DNA of 64,000 nucleotides, from positions 7,502,001-7,566,000 of the forward strand of contig CAUWAG010000003.1 in NCBI GenBank assembly GCA_963556695.1, given 5' to 3'. Positions within the stretch are counted from its first letter, which is position 1, and the number at the start of each line of letters is the position of its first letter. The stretch is from Anthostomella pinea. Taxonomy: Eukaryota > Ascomycota > Sordariomycetes > Xylariales > Xylariaceae. Below, in pieces: positions 1 to 11,446 of the stretch. Below the pieces are notes generated by a model, which saw only the letters and a program-made list of their open reading frames with translations, had not been told where the DNA came from and searched no databases. The position numbers and the translations under genes were made by a program.

Positions 1-859
1 CCAGCGCCGCTTCCGAGTCCGTTGGCCGCATCTCCCTCGGGCTTCAGAGGACCCAAGCTGTCGCCATCGCCAGATGAGGCTTCGGCCTGCTGCACCACTG
101 TCGCATCGCCCGGTGCGAACAGGATGCCCACGCTATTGGCGGCATGGGCGTCTATCTCTTCTGGTGTGAGCAGGAGATTGTTGACCGAGTCACAAGACGG
201 GTTGTTTCCGACAAACTCGACCTTGTTGGTGACTGAAATGGGGACATCGAAGATTGTATAGTGCTCCTCGTTGTTGAGACGGAAGTTCTGGCGAATCGAT
301 ATCTGGCGAAGCATTAGCGATCGCGGCCTTGAATGTGCCCAGATTGTATCTTCCTTTACGCACGTTGTACTCCCCATGGTCGCTGTCTTGGCTTGTCGGC
401 TGCCCAACGCCAATCAAGCAGTCTGGCCAAGTCCACTTCACATGCTTGACAGTGCTGCCAGGCTCCGAGGCCATGATGTCGCCCAGGCTGGCATTATTTG
501 TCGAAGCTGTCCCATTCGTGATGGTAAAATTCCGTCCCGTGTCGTAACTATAGAGGAAGATGGTGATGTTGTGGATGAGGCTGGGGCTGTCAGCATCGTA
601 GGGCGGCAGGTTCAGCTTGCCGTTGGCGGAAACATCAAGCGCAACCTCGATGGTGTCTGTACATGCCGTGCATTAGATCTCGACCCGGGTTCCTGGATAT
701 CGAGTACGAACCTCCGCCTAAAGGCGTCCCGGGCTGTGGGGCGTCAAGCACCGCGAAACCGGGTGTGAATATCTGGCCGCCCGCGGTAGTGAAGTTGAGA
801 GCAGATGTCCAGTGGGAACAGATCAAGAGACAAACGATATTAGGCACAAGAGATCTCAT
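1..859 (-). CDS. Secreted protein of unknown function, 3' end cut by the window edge
   Basis: Three exons can be read on the minus strand: 859-712, 656-364 and 302-1. The protein runs off the window. Both introns are canonical: 711-657 (donor GTTCGT, branch CTAATGCAC, acceptor TACAG) and 363-303 (donor GTGCGT, acceptor GCCAG). Removing them keeps one frame. The N-terminus starts MRSLVPNIVCLLICSHWTSA, a typical signal peptide with cleavage near residue 20. After it come a Pro/Gly-rich stretch, several N-glycosylation sequons and regularly spaced Cys (for example the WPDC and NPSCDS motifs). This fits an extracellular glycoprotein of a family seen in many ascomycetes without known function. I recognise the general pattern only and name no activity. 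The start is the Met that begins the hydrophobic leader. An in-frame Met 14 codons earlier precedes it, but that would bury the leader. Confidence 0.7.
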
Positions 860-1928
860 TTTGGCAGTATTTGCCTCAGTGACACGGTCGGCAAAGTACA
901 AGGAAACTGCGCGGGAGAAATTGCGGAAGCACCATCACTCGACGGAAGACGTCGAATATGTAGCCAAAGGAAAGCGGACTATGTACTGTTGTTGGTGATC
1001 GACTCGAGAAGCAAAACAAGGAAGAACGGCACACTGATCCTTTCGTTATGCCACGCGCAGTTGCTTATGCCATATGGCTTGAGATGACAGAACCCATACC
1101 CTGGACAGCAAATAATTTGTGAGAGATCTCTGGAGATTTTACCGGGTTCTCAGAAATCCAGCACGCTTCGAGACACTCCCTGTCGCTACTTGAACTTCAT
1201 TCTATGCTCAGCTCTGGGAGTCGGGATGGGGAAGGATGCACAGAGACGGCGCGGCTGATATCTCCCCCAAGACAAGATAAATATCATCATGCAAAGTCTG
1301 CGAATACTTGGACATCGCGGAGACTTTCAATCTGCAGTGTCATGCCGAGATCGTAAGCTCGCGTTTGGAGACGCAGATGAATCCAGACATACGCAGGCGA
1401 GGTTTCAGAATGACATGCAACATCGAACCAGAAAGGACGGGCCCCGGCAGGGAGAATGAGACGGACCGTGGCCCCTGGAATTGCCCATCCAATGGGTGTT
1501 CCCAGCCAATCAGACCGAGCTCAGGGGAGCCAGACTTGGCCCCGCTGGAAGGGCGCCAGCTACCGTCAACCGGCTGGAGACGGGACCGGGACCTGGACTC
1601 TCGACCTTTCCAATGCGCCTTTCGCTATCGACACCAGTGGACCTTGTTCTTCGAAGGGCTTGCACCAGCATTCCAAACAAGTTGATTGGCTGCACCTGAG
1701 TATATGCCAGGTCTATAAATGCACCGTGCTGTCACTGGTTAGCGATTTGGGGCTAAGGGAGCGCAGTCGATTCACCTTTCACGAATCATTGACAAGCTTG
1801 CCATCGACAGCAACGAATAGGCTCTCCGTGGTGTTCATGCTTCCGGATCTGGCCCGAGTACCCTTGTTTAGGTCATCAGACACGTTCGGTGGAAATCCTT
1901 TGCACCAGGACAGGAGGAAGCGACGGTC
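860..1928. promoter_or_regulatory. Intergenic region between divergent genes
   Basis: This gap of about 1.07 kb lies between two divergently transcribed genes and so must hold both promoters. A TATAAA at 1714-1719 sits about 210 bp before the pseudouridine-enzyme start. CCAAT boxes in either orientation occur near 1504 and 1684. No convincing coding sequence was seen in it. Confidence 0.4.
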
Positions 1929-4633
1929 ATGAAGGCATTACGGACATCATCCGCCCTAGCACGGCAGACGTGTCGCCGTCAGCAGCCTACCGAGAACTGC
2001 GGCCCTTTATCTGCCCGGGCCACTACAAGCAGACCATTCTCAACGTCCAGAAGGCATTTTCAGTCGTCTCCTACCGGCAGCTTGGGAGGCCTGAAAGACA
2101 TCTTGAGAGTGTCCGAGGAAGTCACTGACGCATTGGCTACGAACAAGCCGGTAGTTGCGCTCGAGACAACTATATATACCCATGGAGCACTAGGCCATAG
2201 CCTCCCGTCTGACCTGGAGAGTGTCATCAGGCGCCATGGCGGCGTACCTGCTGCTGTCGGTATCCTCAATGGTGTCCCTACAGTTGGGCTCACTCCTGAG
2301 GAGATCGCCCGCATGGTCGAGGGTGCCCCGAAGAAGGCATCTCGGCGGGATCTGGCCTACCTTGTCGGTATGGTATGTTAACGTGCCTGCAAACTACTCC
2401 TCTGTCCAGAGGCAATCGCTAACGTGATACATGCGTAGGGTATGACGGGGCGAAAGTTCAACGGCGGTACCACTATTGCAGGCACCATGGTACTATCAAG
2501 GCTTGCTGGGATCCGTGTCTTCGGCACTGGCGGTCTCGGTGGTGTCCATCGAGGTGGCCATGAATCATTTGATATCTCCGCCGATCTGACCGAGCTCGGC
2601 AGGACCAGAGTGGCAGTGGTCGCTAGCGGCTGCAAGGGGTTCCTGGACATTCCGCGGACATTGGAGTACCTAGAGACTCAAGGTGTGCTCGTCTCGACCT
2701 TTGCTGATGGCAGAACGAATAACGTGGAATTCCCGGCATTCTGGGCGAGGGACAGCGGCGTCAAGAGCCCCTTTGTGGTCAACGACGAGGACCAGGCCGC
2801 TGCCATGATACTGGCGCAAGAGAGGTTGAATATAGAGACGGGCATGCTATTCGCCAACCCGATCCCGGAGGACTTCTCAATCCCCAGAAGCGAGATGGAC
2901 ACCATCATTGAGCAAGCCGTACTCGAATCAACCCAGCAGGGCGCGCTCGGCAGCGAGAACACACCCTTCATCTTGAAGAGGATCAAAGAGCTCACTGATG
3001 GCAGAAGCGGGCCAGCGAACATAGCTTTGGTACATGCAAACGTAGAACGGGCTACCAATGTGGCCGTTGCGCTTTCCGTGCTTATCTCAGGAGGTCGTCT
3101 AGCTTCTAATAAACCGTGAGCTTTGAGCTCTTCCCGGGTTTCCCTTCTTTGTGCCTAACATGTATGAACTAGGGTGAAGCAGTGGGCTGGCTCTGAACCG
3201 TTGAAAGCCAGGAGCCGTCCCGTATATGAGTCATCGAAGAAGACTGAGGTAAGGAAATCCCCGTTGCTCCTTGCCGACTAAATGTCCGTCTGGTTCGATG
3301 AAAATTGCCCTAAGTCCCTGGCGTTAGCACCCATTGGTCGAGATCTGAGCTGAAAGCTGACCATGAAAGGTCACTTCGCAAGCTGATATCCTTGTTGCTG
3401 GATCGGTTGCTGTGGACTTGAGCTGCGACTACGTTGGTGCAGACTCTTATGAGAATCCGTCGCCTCACCTCCATACGTCAAACCCAGCACACATCGCCCA
3501 GTCTATTGGAGGCGTTGGCCGCAATGTGGCACTCGCAGCTCATAGGGTGAGCCAACACACCAACGTTCGATTATGCAGTATCATCGGCGATGACCTGTGA
3601 GTCCCTGATCTGCAGTGCTGAAGTTGCGTCTACTAACCAGGACAGAGCTGGCTCGACAGTTCTAGCATCCCTGCGGTCGTGCGGGATGGACACTTCATGC
3701 ATACGACAGTTGAGCCACGAGAATTACCCCGGCAGCCGGACCGCGCAATACGTGTCGGTCAACGATGCCAACAAGAACCTGGTACTTGCCATGGCTGATA
3801 TGGCTATACTCACATCCCATGCATCTCCTGCTTACTGGAACTCGGCTCTGGCGGCGTCATCGAAGCCTAAATGGCTTGTTGTCGATGGAAACTGGACTGC
3901 CCGCGACATCCGAACCTGGATGCAAGGGGGTAAGCGGAACCATGCCCAAGTTGCCTTTGAACCAGTGTCAAAGGAAAAATCAACCCGTCTGTTCAGCGCC
4001 GAGAAAGGACTTGCAGGACTCGGGGTCTTCCCCAGCGTCACCGTCGACCTTGCAACACCAAACCAATTTGAGCTGGCAGCTATGCATGCAGCCGCGCAAC
4101 AAAACGAGTACCTCGACGACTCACGGTGGTGGGAGGTCATTGATGCCTTTGGGATGAGGGGAGCGAGGGATCGCTTCGTGAAGCTCACATCCTCTAGCAT
4201 GACCGATGCTGGCATTCCGCAGCAAGCCGTCCGACTTCTGCCTTATATCCCGACAATCGTCACGAAGATGGCAAGCCACGGGGCCCTGTTGACGACTATC
4301 CTGAAGAAAGACGACCCACGCTTACACGACACCGCTTCGAAGCCATTTATTCTCTCAAGATGTGCCAATGATCATGCAGAAATTGGAGGTGTTTATATGA
4401 GACTGTTCCCACCCGTCGAACAAGTCGAAGACGTAGTGTCCGTGAATGGGGTTGGCGACACGTTCTTGGGAGTTCTGATTGCAGGACTTGCTCAGGGGGG
4501 AAAGGTGGAGGATTTGATCGATATTTCCCAGAAAGCTGCGGTCCTGACTCTTCGCAGTCCTCAGTCCGTGGGTGAGAATTTGGGTATACTGGAGAGCGAG
4601 CTTATGGCTGCCGCTGCCGCTCCATCCTTTTAG
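1929..4633 (+). CDS. Bifunctional pseudouridine-metabolising enzyme (PsuG-type glycosidase fused to PfkB kinase)
   Basis: Five exons (1929-2372, 2439-3115, 3173-3248, 3370-3596, 3646-4633) give 803 residues. The N-terminal half is an IndA/PsuG domain, which splits pseudouridine 5'-phosphate into uracil and ribose 5-phosphate. The ALETTIYTHGA segment carries the expected catalytic Glu. The GCKGFLDIPRTLEYLETQGV segment carries the conserved Lys, and FNGGTT and FGTGGLGGVHRGG are family signatures. The C-terminal half is a PfkB sugar kinase expected to phosphorylate pseudouridine. It has GGVGRNVA near its start and VNGVGDTFLG, with the catalytic Asp, near its end. The fusion order matches known fungal bifunctional proteins, while bacteria use two genes. 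Residues 1-55 are rich in Arg, Ser and Thr and lack acids, which suggests mitochondrial import (inference). The last intron is only 49 nt with a TACTAAC branch site. The exon 3 to 4 junction was chosen to keep frame (acceptor AAAG at 3369). Confidence 0.9.
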
Positions 4634-4984
4634 TCATTGTAACTTCTCGTCCTACGACGAATAGGACGAATATTTGGAGCGTGTAATAGAACAGTGATGG
4701 CAGCTACCACAATATTGGGACTCAAAGGTCCCAACTGAGTTCACGAGTTCGAGCTGGTCACGCAGACTTAAGGGGAAGACACAAACTCATTTAGTTGCAT
4801 AAGCGTAATTCCTGCATAATGCATCGTCTGGCTGTAAGGCTGGCTTAGTGGCCCCCACTGGATAACAAAAATAGCGGGGTCTCTGCAAGGCTACAGGCAT
4901 CGAGAAAAAAAGTTCCTGCAGTCGCAATCAGGGTAGTAATTTACATGAACATTTTCATGCCGACTAGGCTTGATAGACCATACG
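4634..4984. other. Short intergenic region
   Basis: This is the 3' flank of the pseudouridine enzyme and 5' flank of UTP18, about 350 bp. No coding sequence, RNA gene or repeat was seen. Confidence 0.5.
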
Positions 4985-6775
4985 ATGGCCCCTAGACGAC
5001 CCGACCTAACAATGGACGGCGACTCCACGTCGTCGTCCAGTCAAGATGAGTCAGAGTATTCCAGCGACGAAGAATCGAAGCAGCAGGCCCGCCAGGCGCA
5101 CACTTACGAGAAGGACTCGGACGAGGAGGAACTTGAACGGTTCGTCCTTGGAGATACTGCCAATTTTCGGGAGAACCTATTCAAGGACGATTCACGAGAT
5201 GACGGCACGGAGTCCGAATTCGGTGGCTTTGGCGACGACGGTAACAACGCACAAGTCACCGGGCTGGAGGACCTGGACGATGCCGACCTCTTCGCCTTCG
5301 ACGTTGGAGGGACACAATCCGACGACCAACGACTTGTGGTAGCCCCAATAGCAAAAACATCTCAAGTTGCCGACGAGTATGCGCCGGCGTGGGAAGACAG
5401 CGACGACGAACGGCTGACCGTTTCCCTTTCGAATGCTACGCAGTTGCGGAAGCTCCGAATCAGTGAGGCAGAGGACGTTGTGACGGGAGCCGAGTATACC
5501 AGACGATTACGGCAACAATACCTGCGACTGAATCCCCTTCCCGAATGGGCACAAGAACCTGCGGAGCGGCCGACAAAACGTAGACGGCGTTCATCTGCTG
5601 CCTCCAACGACTCTGAGACCTCGAGTGACGCTGCTAGCGACGACGACACCGAAGTCTCTGCACTACCTCTGGACAAGTTTCTTCGTGATGCTGGCGCACT
5701 GCAGGGTGGCAAGATCGCGAAGGTCAGGAAACTACGGCCTGAAGTTATCGATATTCAAAGATCTCGTGACATACCCGATACCCATAGAGACGCAGTGACG
5801 TCCATCGCCTTCCACCCTGAACACCCTATTCTTCTTTCCTCCAGCATATCGTCGGTATTACATCTCCACCATATTGCCCCGACTGCGCATCCGACCCCGA
5901 ACCCACTCTTGACATCGGCCCAAGTCAAGCAAGTTCCCGTCCGCAGAGCAGAGTTCTTGAATACGGGAGACAAGATATTTTTCGCCGGCCGGCGCCGCTA
6001 CATCCACTGCTGGGACTTGTCAACAGGGATGGTACAGAAGACCAATAAGATCCAGGGGCATCAGCTAGAGCAGAGAACATGGGAGCGGTTCAAGCTGAGC
6101 CCGTGTGGAAGATACCTGGGGATGATCAGCACTTCGAGAAAGGGGGGTGGTTCCGTCAACATCATCAACGTTACGACCATGCAATGGATAGCAGCCGCGC
6201 GACTCGATAGTAGAGGTGGTATTGCGGAGTTTTGCTGGTGGAGCAACGGAAATGGCCTCACGATTCTGGGCAGGGGCGGCAACGTGGGGGAGTACAGCAT
6301 GGCTACGAGGAGGTTCCTAGCTATCTGGAACGATGAAGGGTCAAACGGTGGCACTGTCCTGGCACTTGGTGGCCGCGGCGGCCCTGTTTTGCTTGGCGGC
6401 GACCGATGGGTGGCGACGGGGTCGAACAGCGGTGTCGTGAACATCTACGACCGCGCCTCCTTGATTCTACCGTCGGCAGAGGACGAGCTCAAGGTCAAGG
6501 AACGGCCGGAGCCAACGCGCACATTCATGCAGCTCACAACACCAGTCAGTGTGATAACCTTCAGCCCCGACGGGCAGCTGCTGGCCTTTGCCAGCAAATA
6601 CGTCAAGGATGCGCTGAAGCTCGCCCACCTTCCCACCTGCACAGTCTACAGGAATTGGCCGACGGAACAGACTCCCCTTGGCAGGATATCGGATGTGGCG
6701 TTTGGTAGGAAAAGTGACATGTTGGCTGTTGGCAACGATGCAGGGAAGATCAGGTTATGGGAGATTCGTAGCTAG
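4985..6775 (+). CDS. UTP18: U3 small nucleolar ribonucleoprotein Utp18 (WD40)
   Basis: This intronless gene encodes 596 residues. Utp18 is a WD-repeat subunit of the UTP-B part of the small-subunit processome and acts in the nucleolus on early 18S pre-rRNA. The N-terminal ~230 residues are acidic and disordered (SDEESKQQ and DSDEEELERF) and contain a basic patch (PTKRRRRSS). The family motif EYTRRLRQQYLRLNPLPEWA is present. WD40 repeats run from about residue 265 to the end and include HRDAVTSIAFHP, GRRRYIHCWDLSTG, FKLSPCGRYLGMIS, VITFSPDGQLLAFAS and a terminal GKIRLWEIRS. Length agrees with other fungal Utp18 proteins. The ATG at 4985 is the first in frame. A second ATG ten codons in (5012) is a possible alternative start. 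It converges with the small gene on the minus strand 117 bp downstream. Confidence 0.93.
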   Translation: MAPRRPDLTMDGDSTSSSSQDESEYSSDEESKQQARQAHTYEKDSDEEELERFVLGDTANFRENLFKDDSRDDGTESEFGGFGDDGNNAQVTGLEDLDDADLFAFDVGGTQSDDQRLVVAPIAKTSQVADEYAPAWEDSDDERLTVSLSNATQLRKLRISEAEDVVTGAEYTRRLRQQYLRLNPLPEWAQEPAERPTKRRRRSSAASNDSETSSDAASDDDTEVSALPLDKFLRDAGALQGGKIAKVRKLRPEVIDIQRSRDIPDTHRDAVTSIAFHPEHPILLSSSISSVLHLHHIAPTAHPTPNPLLTSAQVKQVPVRRAEFLNTGDKIFFAGRRRYIHCWDLSTGMVQKTNKIQGHQLEQRTWERFKLSPCGRYLGMISTSRKGGGSVNIINVTTMQWIAAARLDSRGGIAEFCWWSNGNGLTILGRGGNVGEYSMATRRFLAIWNDEGSNGGTVLALGGRGGPVLLGGDRWVATGSNSGVVNIYDRASLILPSAEDELKVKERPEPTRTFMQLTTPVSVITFSPDGQLLAFASKYVKDALKLAHLPTCTVYRNWPTEQTPLGRISDVAFGRKSDMLAVGNDAGKIRLWEIRS

Positions 6776-6892
6776 ACAACATGGAGATGTAGAGCATCAT
6801 GTTACATACAAGCGATATCTGTCCAACGCTCGGTCCACCACTATGATCGTCTGTCACTCCACCACTGTGATCGTCTGTTCATCTATCTTCCT

Positions 6893-7517
6893 TCACTCTT
6901 CAAGGCTCAATCCCATAAGCCGATTCGTCACAATGTCTACCGGGCCGTCTCTAGCTGACCGGTTCCAGTTAATGCGCGCCATCAGTCGTCGAAGTGGGCT
7001 GCCCTTGGGGATGCCCTTATTCGGGTAGAACTTCCGTTTATTGATGGTGTACTGCGAGAGCTCATGCTCGCTCTTGAAGCGACGAACCGGCTTGTTGTTC
7101 TTCACCGCGTTGAGGAAGTCGTGGATGTTCACCCAAACTCCCTTCAGCGCCTTTTCCCAGTTTCGGTCAGTATTTACTCAATGAAGATCGATATACTGGG
7201 CATATCCCGGGCAAAGGAAAGAAGGATAATGGGGAGGGAGAGAGATGGGTCGGGGATGTGGTGCTGTTGCGGCTCACCTTTCGACACTGGTTGACGCTGG
7301 GAAAGTCCTCCTCGAAACCCAGGTCTCGCATCAGGCGTCGCCAGTCCTCGAGCTCGCCGCGCTTGAAGTACACGTTCCACCGCTCGACGACATCGGGTGC
7401 GGCGACAGCCCCTTTCCCCTGGCCGGGGACGGCGTTCGCGCGTGGGCGGGCGGTGGGGGTTTCGCTGGTGTTGCCGCCACCGCCGCGCTTTCGGTGCTTC
7501 TTGGACTTCTTTCCCAT
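6893..7517 (-). CDS. Small basic conserved protein of unknown function
   Basis: Two exons, 7517-7278 and 7150-6893, give 165 residues. The intron (7277-7151, 127 nt) has donor GTGAGC and acceptor AAAAG, is phase 0, and joins ...VNQCRK to ALKGVWVNIHDFL. The start is the Met of MGKKSKKHRKRGGGG, a strongly basic, probably nuclear or nucleolar leader. After it lies a well-ordered region with WNVYFKRGELEDWRRLMRDLG and a helix-rich C-terminus (NAVKNNKPVRRFKSEHELSQ). The amino-acid pattern and clean splicing argue for a real gene of the kind kept across ascomycetes, but I cannot assign a function. It ends tail-to-tail with UTP18. Confidence 0.75.
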
Positions 7518-8559
7518 GGTCTCGGGAGTAAATATCCTGGTCCGTCCGGGGTCTTTGACTCGAGCTGGTGTTGACGATGGGGTAGAAGAGTGCGTGGTGA
7601 TGTGATCAGAGTCTGTGTGTCTCCATCCGACGAAACAGGGTTTGTGGGAGGAAGAAACTGTCTTGAACAAACCACGTAGAGGCAGAAGTTACCTTTACGG
7701 AAGTATCGCAAACGGTGCTATACGTTGTATGCGCCATGCCTGTTGCCTGGGTGGTCAGCCTGCCCCTTGTCAACAAACGAGGCCATCTGCAAGTATCCCC
7801 TTTAGCGTGAGACACTGCGAACGGCCGCGTCCGAATCTCATGTATCCTTCAAAGCCTACTTTATCTTAGTTGGGATACAGAGAGTCAAAAAGACCTCGAT
7901 CAGAGACAATGATATGCCGTGAAAGACCAGCGATTTTCGCCAGCTTCCCCTGATATACGGCGACACCGGTTCGAACCTCACTATGGCAGGTCCGGATTGT
8001 AAGCAAGCATCCGACTGGGTGAGCTGTCGAGGACAAAGCTTCAATGAACAGGCGTGATCTGAAAAAGCGTTTAGCTTACTTGTGCGTTGCTCACTCAACT
8101 GGTAGCGTAGAAATGGGCATATTACCTAGTGTGAATATTCGCATAGTCAAGCTGGCAGACTGTAAACTTATCGTATACTTACTTCAACTACAAGCACGTA
8201 CCCTGAGGGCTGGGTTTCAGTAAGGAGGCGCAACAACGTTACTCAAGGTCTTCGGGGTGTAGCGAAACGCTTTTGAGTACAGCTCTACAAGGTCAGGGGG
8301 CACTAAACGAAGCATTACGGCAACCAGATATCGGTCTCACAAATAGAACCAGATATTCTTTGGGGGAGTAACCGTCGTACCTGGGATAAATAGCCCAGGA
8401 CGATCGCTTGAGCCTCGGAAAGCTGCGTATAGCACTGCTAATGCCGGACACATCACTTGTCCGGGAATACCGTAGACGAGGATGAGAAAAGACCACATTG
8501 CTGTACCACGATCTCTCGTTATCAAGGCCTCGTCGGCCCTCAGAAGCCGGCATAATGCC
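7518..8559. other. Intergenic region
   Basis: About 1.04 kb between the 5' end of the small basic gene and the 3' end of the hydrolase gene. No supported gene was found. A GGTTCGAACC string at about 7967 resembles a tRNA T-loop but has no matching stems. Confidence 0.5.
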
Positions 8560-9867
8560 TCAAGAAATGTCCTCGAATACCCCAGCTAGCCAGTCCATCG
8601 TAACCTGAGCGAGCTGTGATTCCGCCCCCAGCTGGCAATGCTCTCCAGCACCTAGCGCAGTCTGGAACTCATGATAATAACCCTTGTCGCCCAGGATATC
8701 CGCCACCTCCTTCTCCTGACCGCCCGCCGTATCGTCATCCTGACCCCTGCCAACGAAGACCGGGCAGGTAATGTTCCCCAGAACTTCCTCGTTCAGGCTG
8801 ATCTCCCCGAGCCGCGTGAACCAGTCGTAGGGGCTGTCCGTGTTGAACGTCCACAGGCCTTGCTGGATAAACCACTTGAACTGCGTCGGGGCTTGCGGAC
8901 TGGCCAACACAGCGTTCATGTAGGCGTCGAAGGCTGTCTGGTTGCCGCTCTCGAAGAGCGCTGTCAGGTCTGTCGGGAATTGTGACATCGTTGACTTCTG
9001 CAGACTGTACAGTCCATCGATGGCTAGTACTGCGGCGATGCGGTGTTCTTTGGATGCAGCAAGGGGTGCGAGTGTCCCGCCGAACGAGATGCCTCCCAGT
9101 GCTATACGTTGGTTGTCTACCTCGTCCCTTGTCTCCAGGTAGTCGACCACCGGCGTGACAACGGTCCACCAGTCGTGGATGAACCCAATGCCTTGGTCAC
9201 GGCGGACTGTAGGCTGCCCGGGCCCTTCGTACGTTACGACGTTCCAGCCGCGGTCGAGGATTTCGCGGCCCAGCTCGTGATAGGACTCCTCCTGGGGCGC
9301 GTCGTATCCGTTCCCGAGCAGGATCGTCGGCACGGGCCCATCAGGGGATTGGGGAGACTTCCAGAATATGACGGGAATGTCGAAGCCGTCGCCCTTGACC
9401 ACCACTCTCTCGCCTGGAATAGCGGACAGAGACTGCGCGATATCGAAGTCCGATGTTGCGATGTCCCAGATGTCGAAGAGCCTGGGGTCCGTCTGGTTGC
9501 CGACCAGGAAAAACACCGACGCTCTGTAGTAAGAGGCAGCCCGCAAGTAGGCCTCACGTGCGGATACGGGAAACCGGGTGACATTGATCGACGTGGCGGT
9601 ACTGTGCAAGGAGTCGGCCAGGAACTTGAACTCGGTATAGACGCTTTCGAAGTCACCGGGCGTAATCTGGGCGGCGGCTCGCAGCACTTCGCCTGTTGCC
9701 GCACCACCGCTGGCGGACATGGCGAGCATCTCCTGGAGGAAGAAGGAGAAGAAGTCATCGGTGCTGAGAGGATATATTGCAGGGCTTGTCCCGTTCGTGC
9801 TGTTGGTTTGACCTAGGGCGGCACCACAGTGGGCTCCCAGTAGGAGCAAAGTCTTTGAGAGCTTCAT
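8560..9867 (-). CDS. Secreted alpha/beta hydrolase
   Basis: This intronless gene encodes 435 residues. A signal peptide (MKLSKTLLLLGAHCGAALGQ) is followed by N-glycosylation sequons. The fold is an alpha/beta hydrolase of the esterase/peptidase type, with some likeness to the dihydropseudooxynicotine hydrolase and DUF1100-type group. Visible features are LLGNGYDAPQEE and YEGPGQPTVRRDQG near the oxyanion region, the nucleophile elbow GGISFGG with Ser261, an acidic stretch GRGQDDDTAGG near residue 377 that could supply the acid, and His410 in GAGEHCQLGAE. The triad is therefore plausible. The substrate cannot be read from sequence. The helical N-terminal ~150 residues precede the catalytic core, as in that group. 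There is no gene-cluster context for secondary metabolism. Confidence 0.82.
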   Translation of the reverse strand: MKLSKTLLLLGAHCGAALGQTNSTNGTSPAIYPLSTDDFFSFFLQEMLAMSASGGAATGEVLRAAAQITPGDFESVYTEFKFLADSLHSTATSINVTRFPVSAREAYLRAASYYRASVFFLVGNQTDPRLFDIWDIATSDFDIAQSLSAIPGERVVVKGDGFDIPVIFWKSPQSPDGPVPTILLGNGYDAPQEESYHELGREILDRGWNVVTYEGPGQPTVRRDQGIGFIHDWWTVVTPVVDYLETRDEVDNQRIALGGISFGGTLAPLAASKEHRIAAVLAIDGLYSLQKSTMSQFPTDLTALFESGNQTAFDAYMNAVLASPQAPTQFKWFIQQGLWTFNTDSPYDWFTRLGEISLNEEVLGNITCPVFVGRGQDDDTAGGQEKEVADILGDKGYYHEFQTALGAGEHCQLGAESQLAQVTMDWLAGVFEDIS

Positions 9868-10170
9868 CTTGGGTAGCCCCTTTCGGTGATGAAGTGTAGA
9901 AGACGAGAATGAATGTGTTCGTGTGTTCGATCTGCTGCACAGAGGATGCTGGAAACACCTTGGAGGAGATACTCAGCAGCCTTTAAACACAGACCCATCT
10001 CCCTTTCGTTCAAGACGACGCGCGGTCCGCCTCGCTATGCAGAACGTAGGGAGCAGCATTTCGGTCCTCTCTCTAGTCACCAAACCATATTGAGACTGCT
10101 CATACAGGTACCTAGCTTGTGTGTGATGGTGAACTTCCCAGTCAGAGTCCGGTTGGGGTACTGGGTGAAC

Positions 10171-10209
10171 TCGTTCTCGTTCTCGTTCTCGTTCTCGTTC
10201 TCGTTCTCG
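10171..10209. repeat. (TCGTTC)n microsatellite
   Basis: Six perfect copies of TCGTTC and a partial seventh lie in the shared upstream region of two divergent genes. On the minus strand the tract reads as alternating Glu-Arg or Glu-Asn codons in short non-genic frames. Confidence 0.9.
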
Positions 10210-11150
10210 GTTAGGCCCGTGTCGACTGGGTTCTCCACTATGTATGTAGAGCAACGAATTCGCGGCTTGCAGCGCAAAGAGACGTAAGCTGAATCGACTG
10301 CGCCGCTGATGCTTGCGAAGACTGACTCCGCCCGACACTGCGGTAAGGATAGAAGCCTCGCAACAAGAAGGCGGCTTTGCAGCTTTCTGAAGCGCAGCTC
10401 TCGTTGCAGAATAACCCTCGCATGAGTGAGACTGATCCTTGGATTGCATATTAAAAAAGGTGAGCTGTCATGGGTAGGCAGTGTTGACAATCCGGAATTA
10501 TGTAAGCAATGCGCCTCGTAGCATACATGCAGCTAGCGGCTTGGGCAGCTTGGGGATGCGGAGGATGTGGCACTTTCTACCTAGCAACGGTGGTACGGCG
10601 ACGGTACTCATTAATGTGTCCTGTGTGTATGACTCTGGCGGGAACCGACGCAATACAGAAAGACAGGCAACCCGAGCAGCCCGAGATGGAGTAGACTGGG
10701 CGGCGGGCCATTATCGTGGCTGTCAAGGACCCGAACCATCGGATCCTCATGAGAATCACACCACCCCCTGTGGTCTTAGCACATGCCTGATATCAGTCCA
10801 CCATGGACAACGAGGAATGCTGTCTGAGCTGTCTCTGACTCGCCTCATTGTTACTGCGTCATCATTCATGGACCCGACGGCGGGTCCCGGCTGTCTCGGC
10901 GCGGCACCAGCTCCCAAGATTGGAGAAAGGCGTGAAAGGATTTGAGGAGGAACAAGACGTCGCGACTCGCCGGAGGCTGGATACACGCGCTTATGTCTGT
11001 GTTCAGTGCAATTTGCGGGCCAGTCATCGATGAACATTGCCCATGATTGGACAAAGCACCAAAAAAGCACCAAAACAAGGAAGCCCGTCCACATAAAGGA
11101 AGGTCCGCCATGATCCATCTGCGCCTTGATGCGCCTTGACGGGTCAGAGT

Positions 11151-11186
11151 CTCGGTGGTCAGTGGTCTCAGTGGTCTCAGTGGTCA
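11151..11186. repeat. 9-bp minisatellite (GTGGTCTCA type)
   Basis: About four imperfect copies of a GTGGTCTCA unit occur in tandem, about 260 bp before the downstream start codon. Confidence 0.75.
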
Positions 11187-11446
11187 GCGCAAAACTTGTG
11201 ACGAACGAGCGAACGAGTGAACGACACAACAAATCACCCCATCTGCCCGTCGCATCCGTCTTCGGTCAGCTACGCGTGTTTTTGTCTTTCTCCTGCGTCG
11301 TACTAGAGGATCCTCGAGAAGATAATAATCTCTGATCCGCCATGGCCCATGTCTACTTTTCATCCGTGCTTTCAACCACAAACACTAGGTAGAATTACTA
11401 CCAACTAAGTCCATTTGTCACGTGTTTCACGCCAGGATACCTGAGA

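Larger units (their letters stand above)
9868..11446. promoter_or_regulatory. Divergent intergenic region with short tandem repeats
   Basis: About 1.58 kb between two divergent genes. It holds a hexanucleotide tract and a 9-bp minisatellite, both listed separately, and a CACGTG (E-box-like) motif near 11419, just upstream of the disordered orphan gene. No coding sequence was supported. Confidence 0.4.

Noticed and set aside
1308..1932. Overlapping frames of up to 158 codons upstream of the pseudouridine enzyme
   Set aside because: No motif or leader. They overlap the probable promoter with TATA and CCAAT elements.
7960..7985. GGTTCGAACC that looks like a tRNA T-loop
   Set aside because: No five-base T stem, no A box at the right distance and no acceptor stem on either strand.
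9043..9816. A 257-codon frame antisense to the secreted hydrolase
   Set aside because: It mirrors a well-supported gene with signal peptide and catalytic motifs; the antisense frame has no such features.
10077..10490. Frames with Glu-Asn or Glu-Arg repeats
   Set aside because: These are translations of the TCGTTC microsatellite, not proteins.
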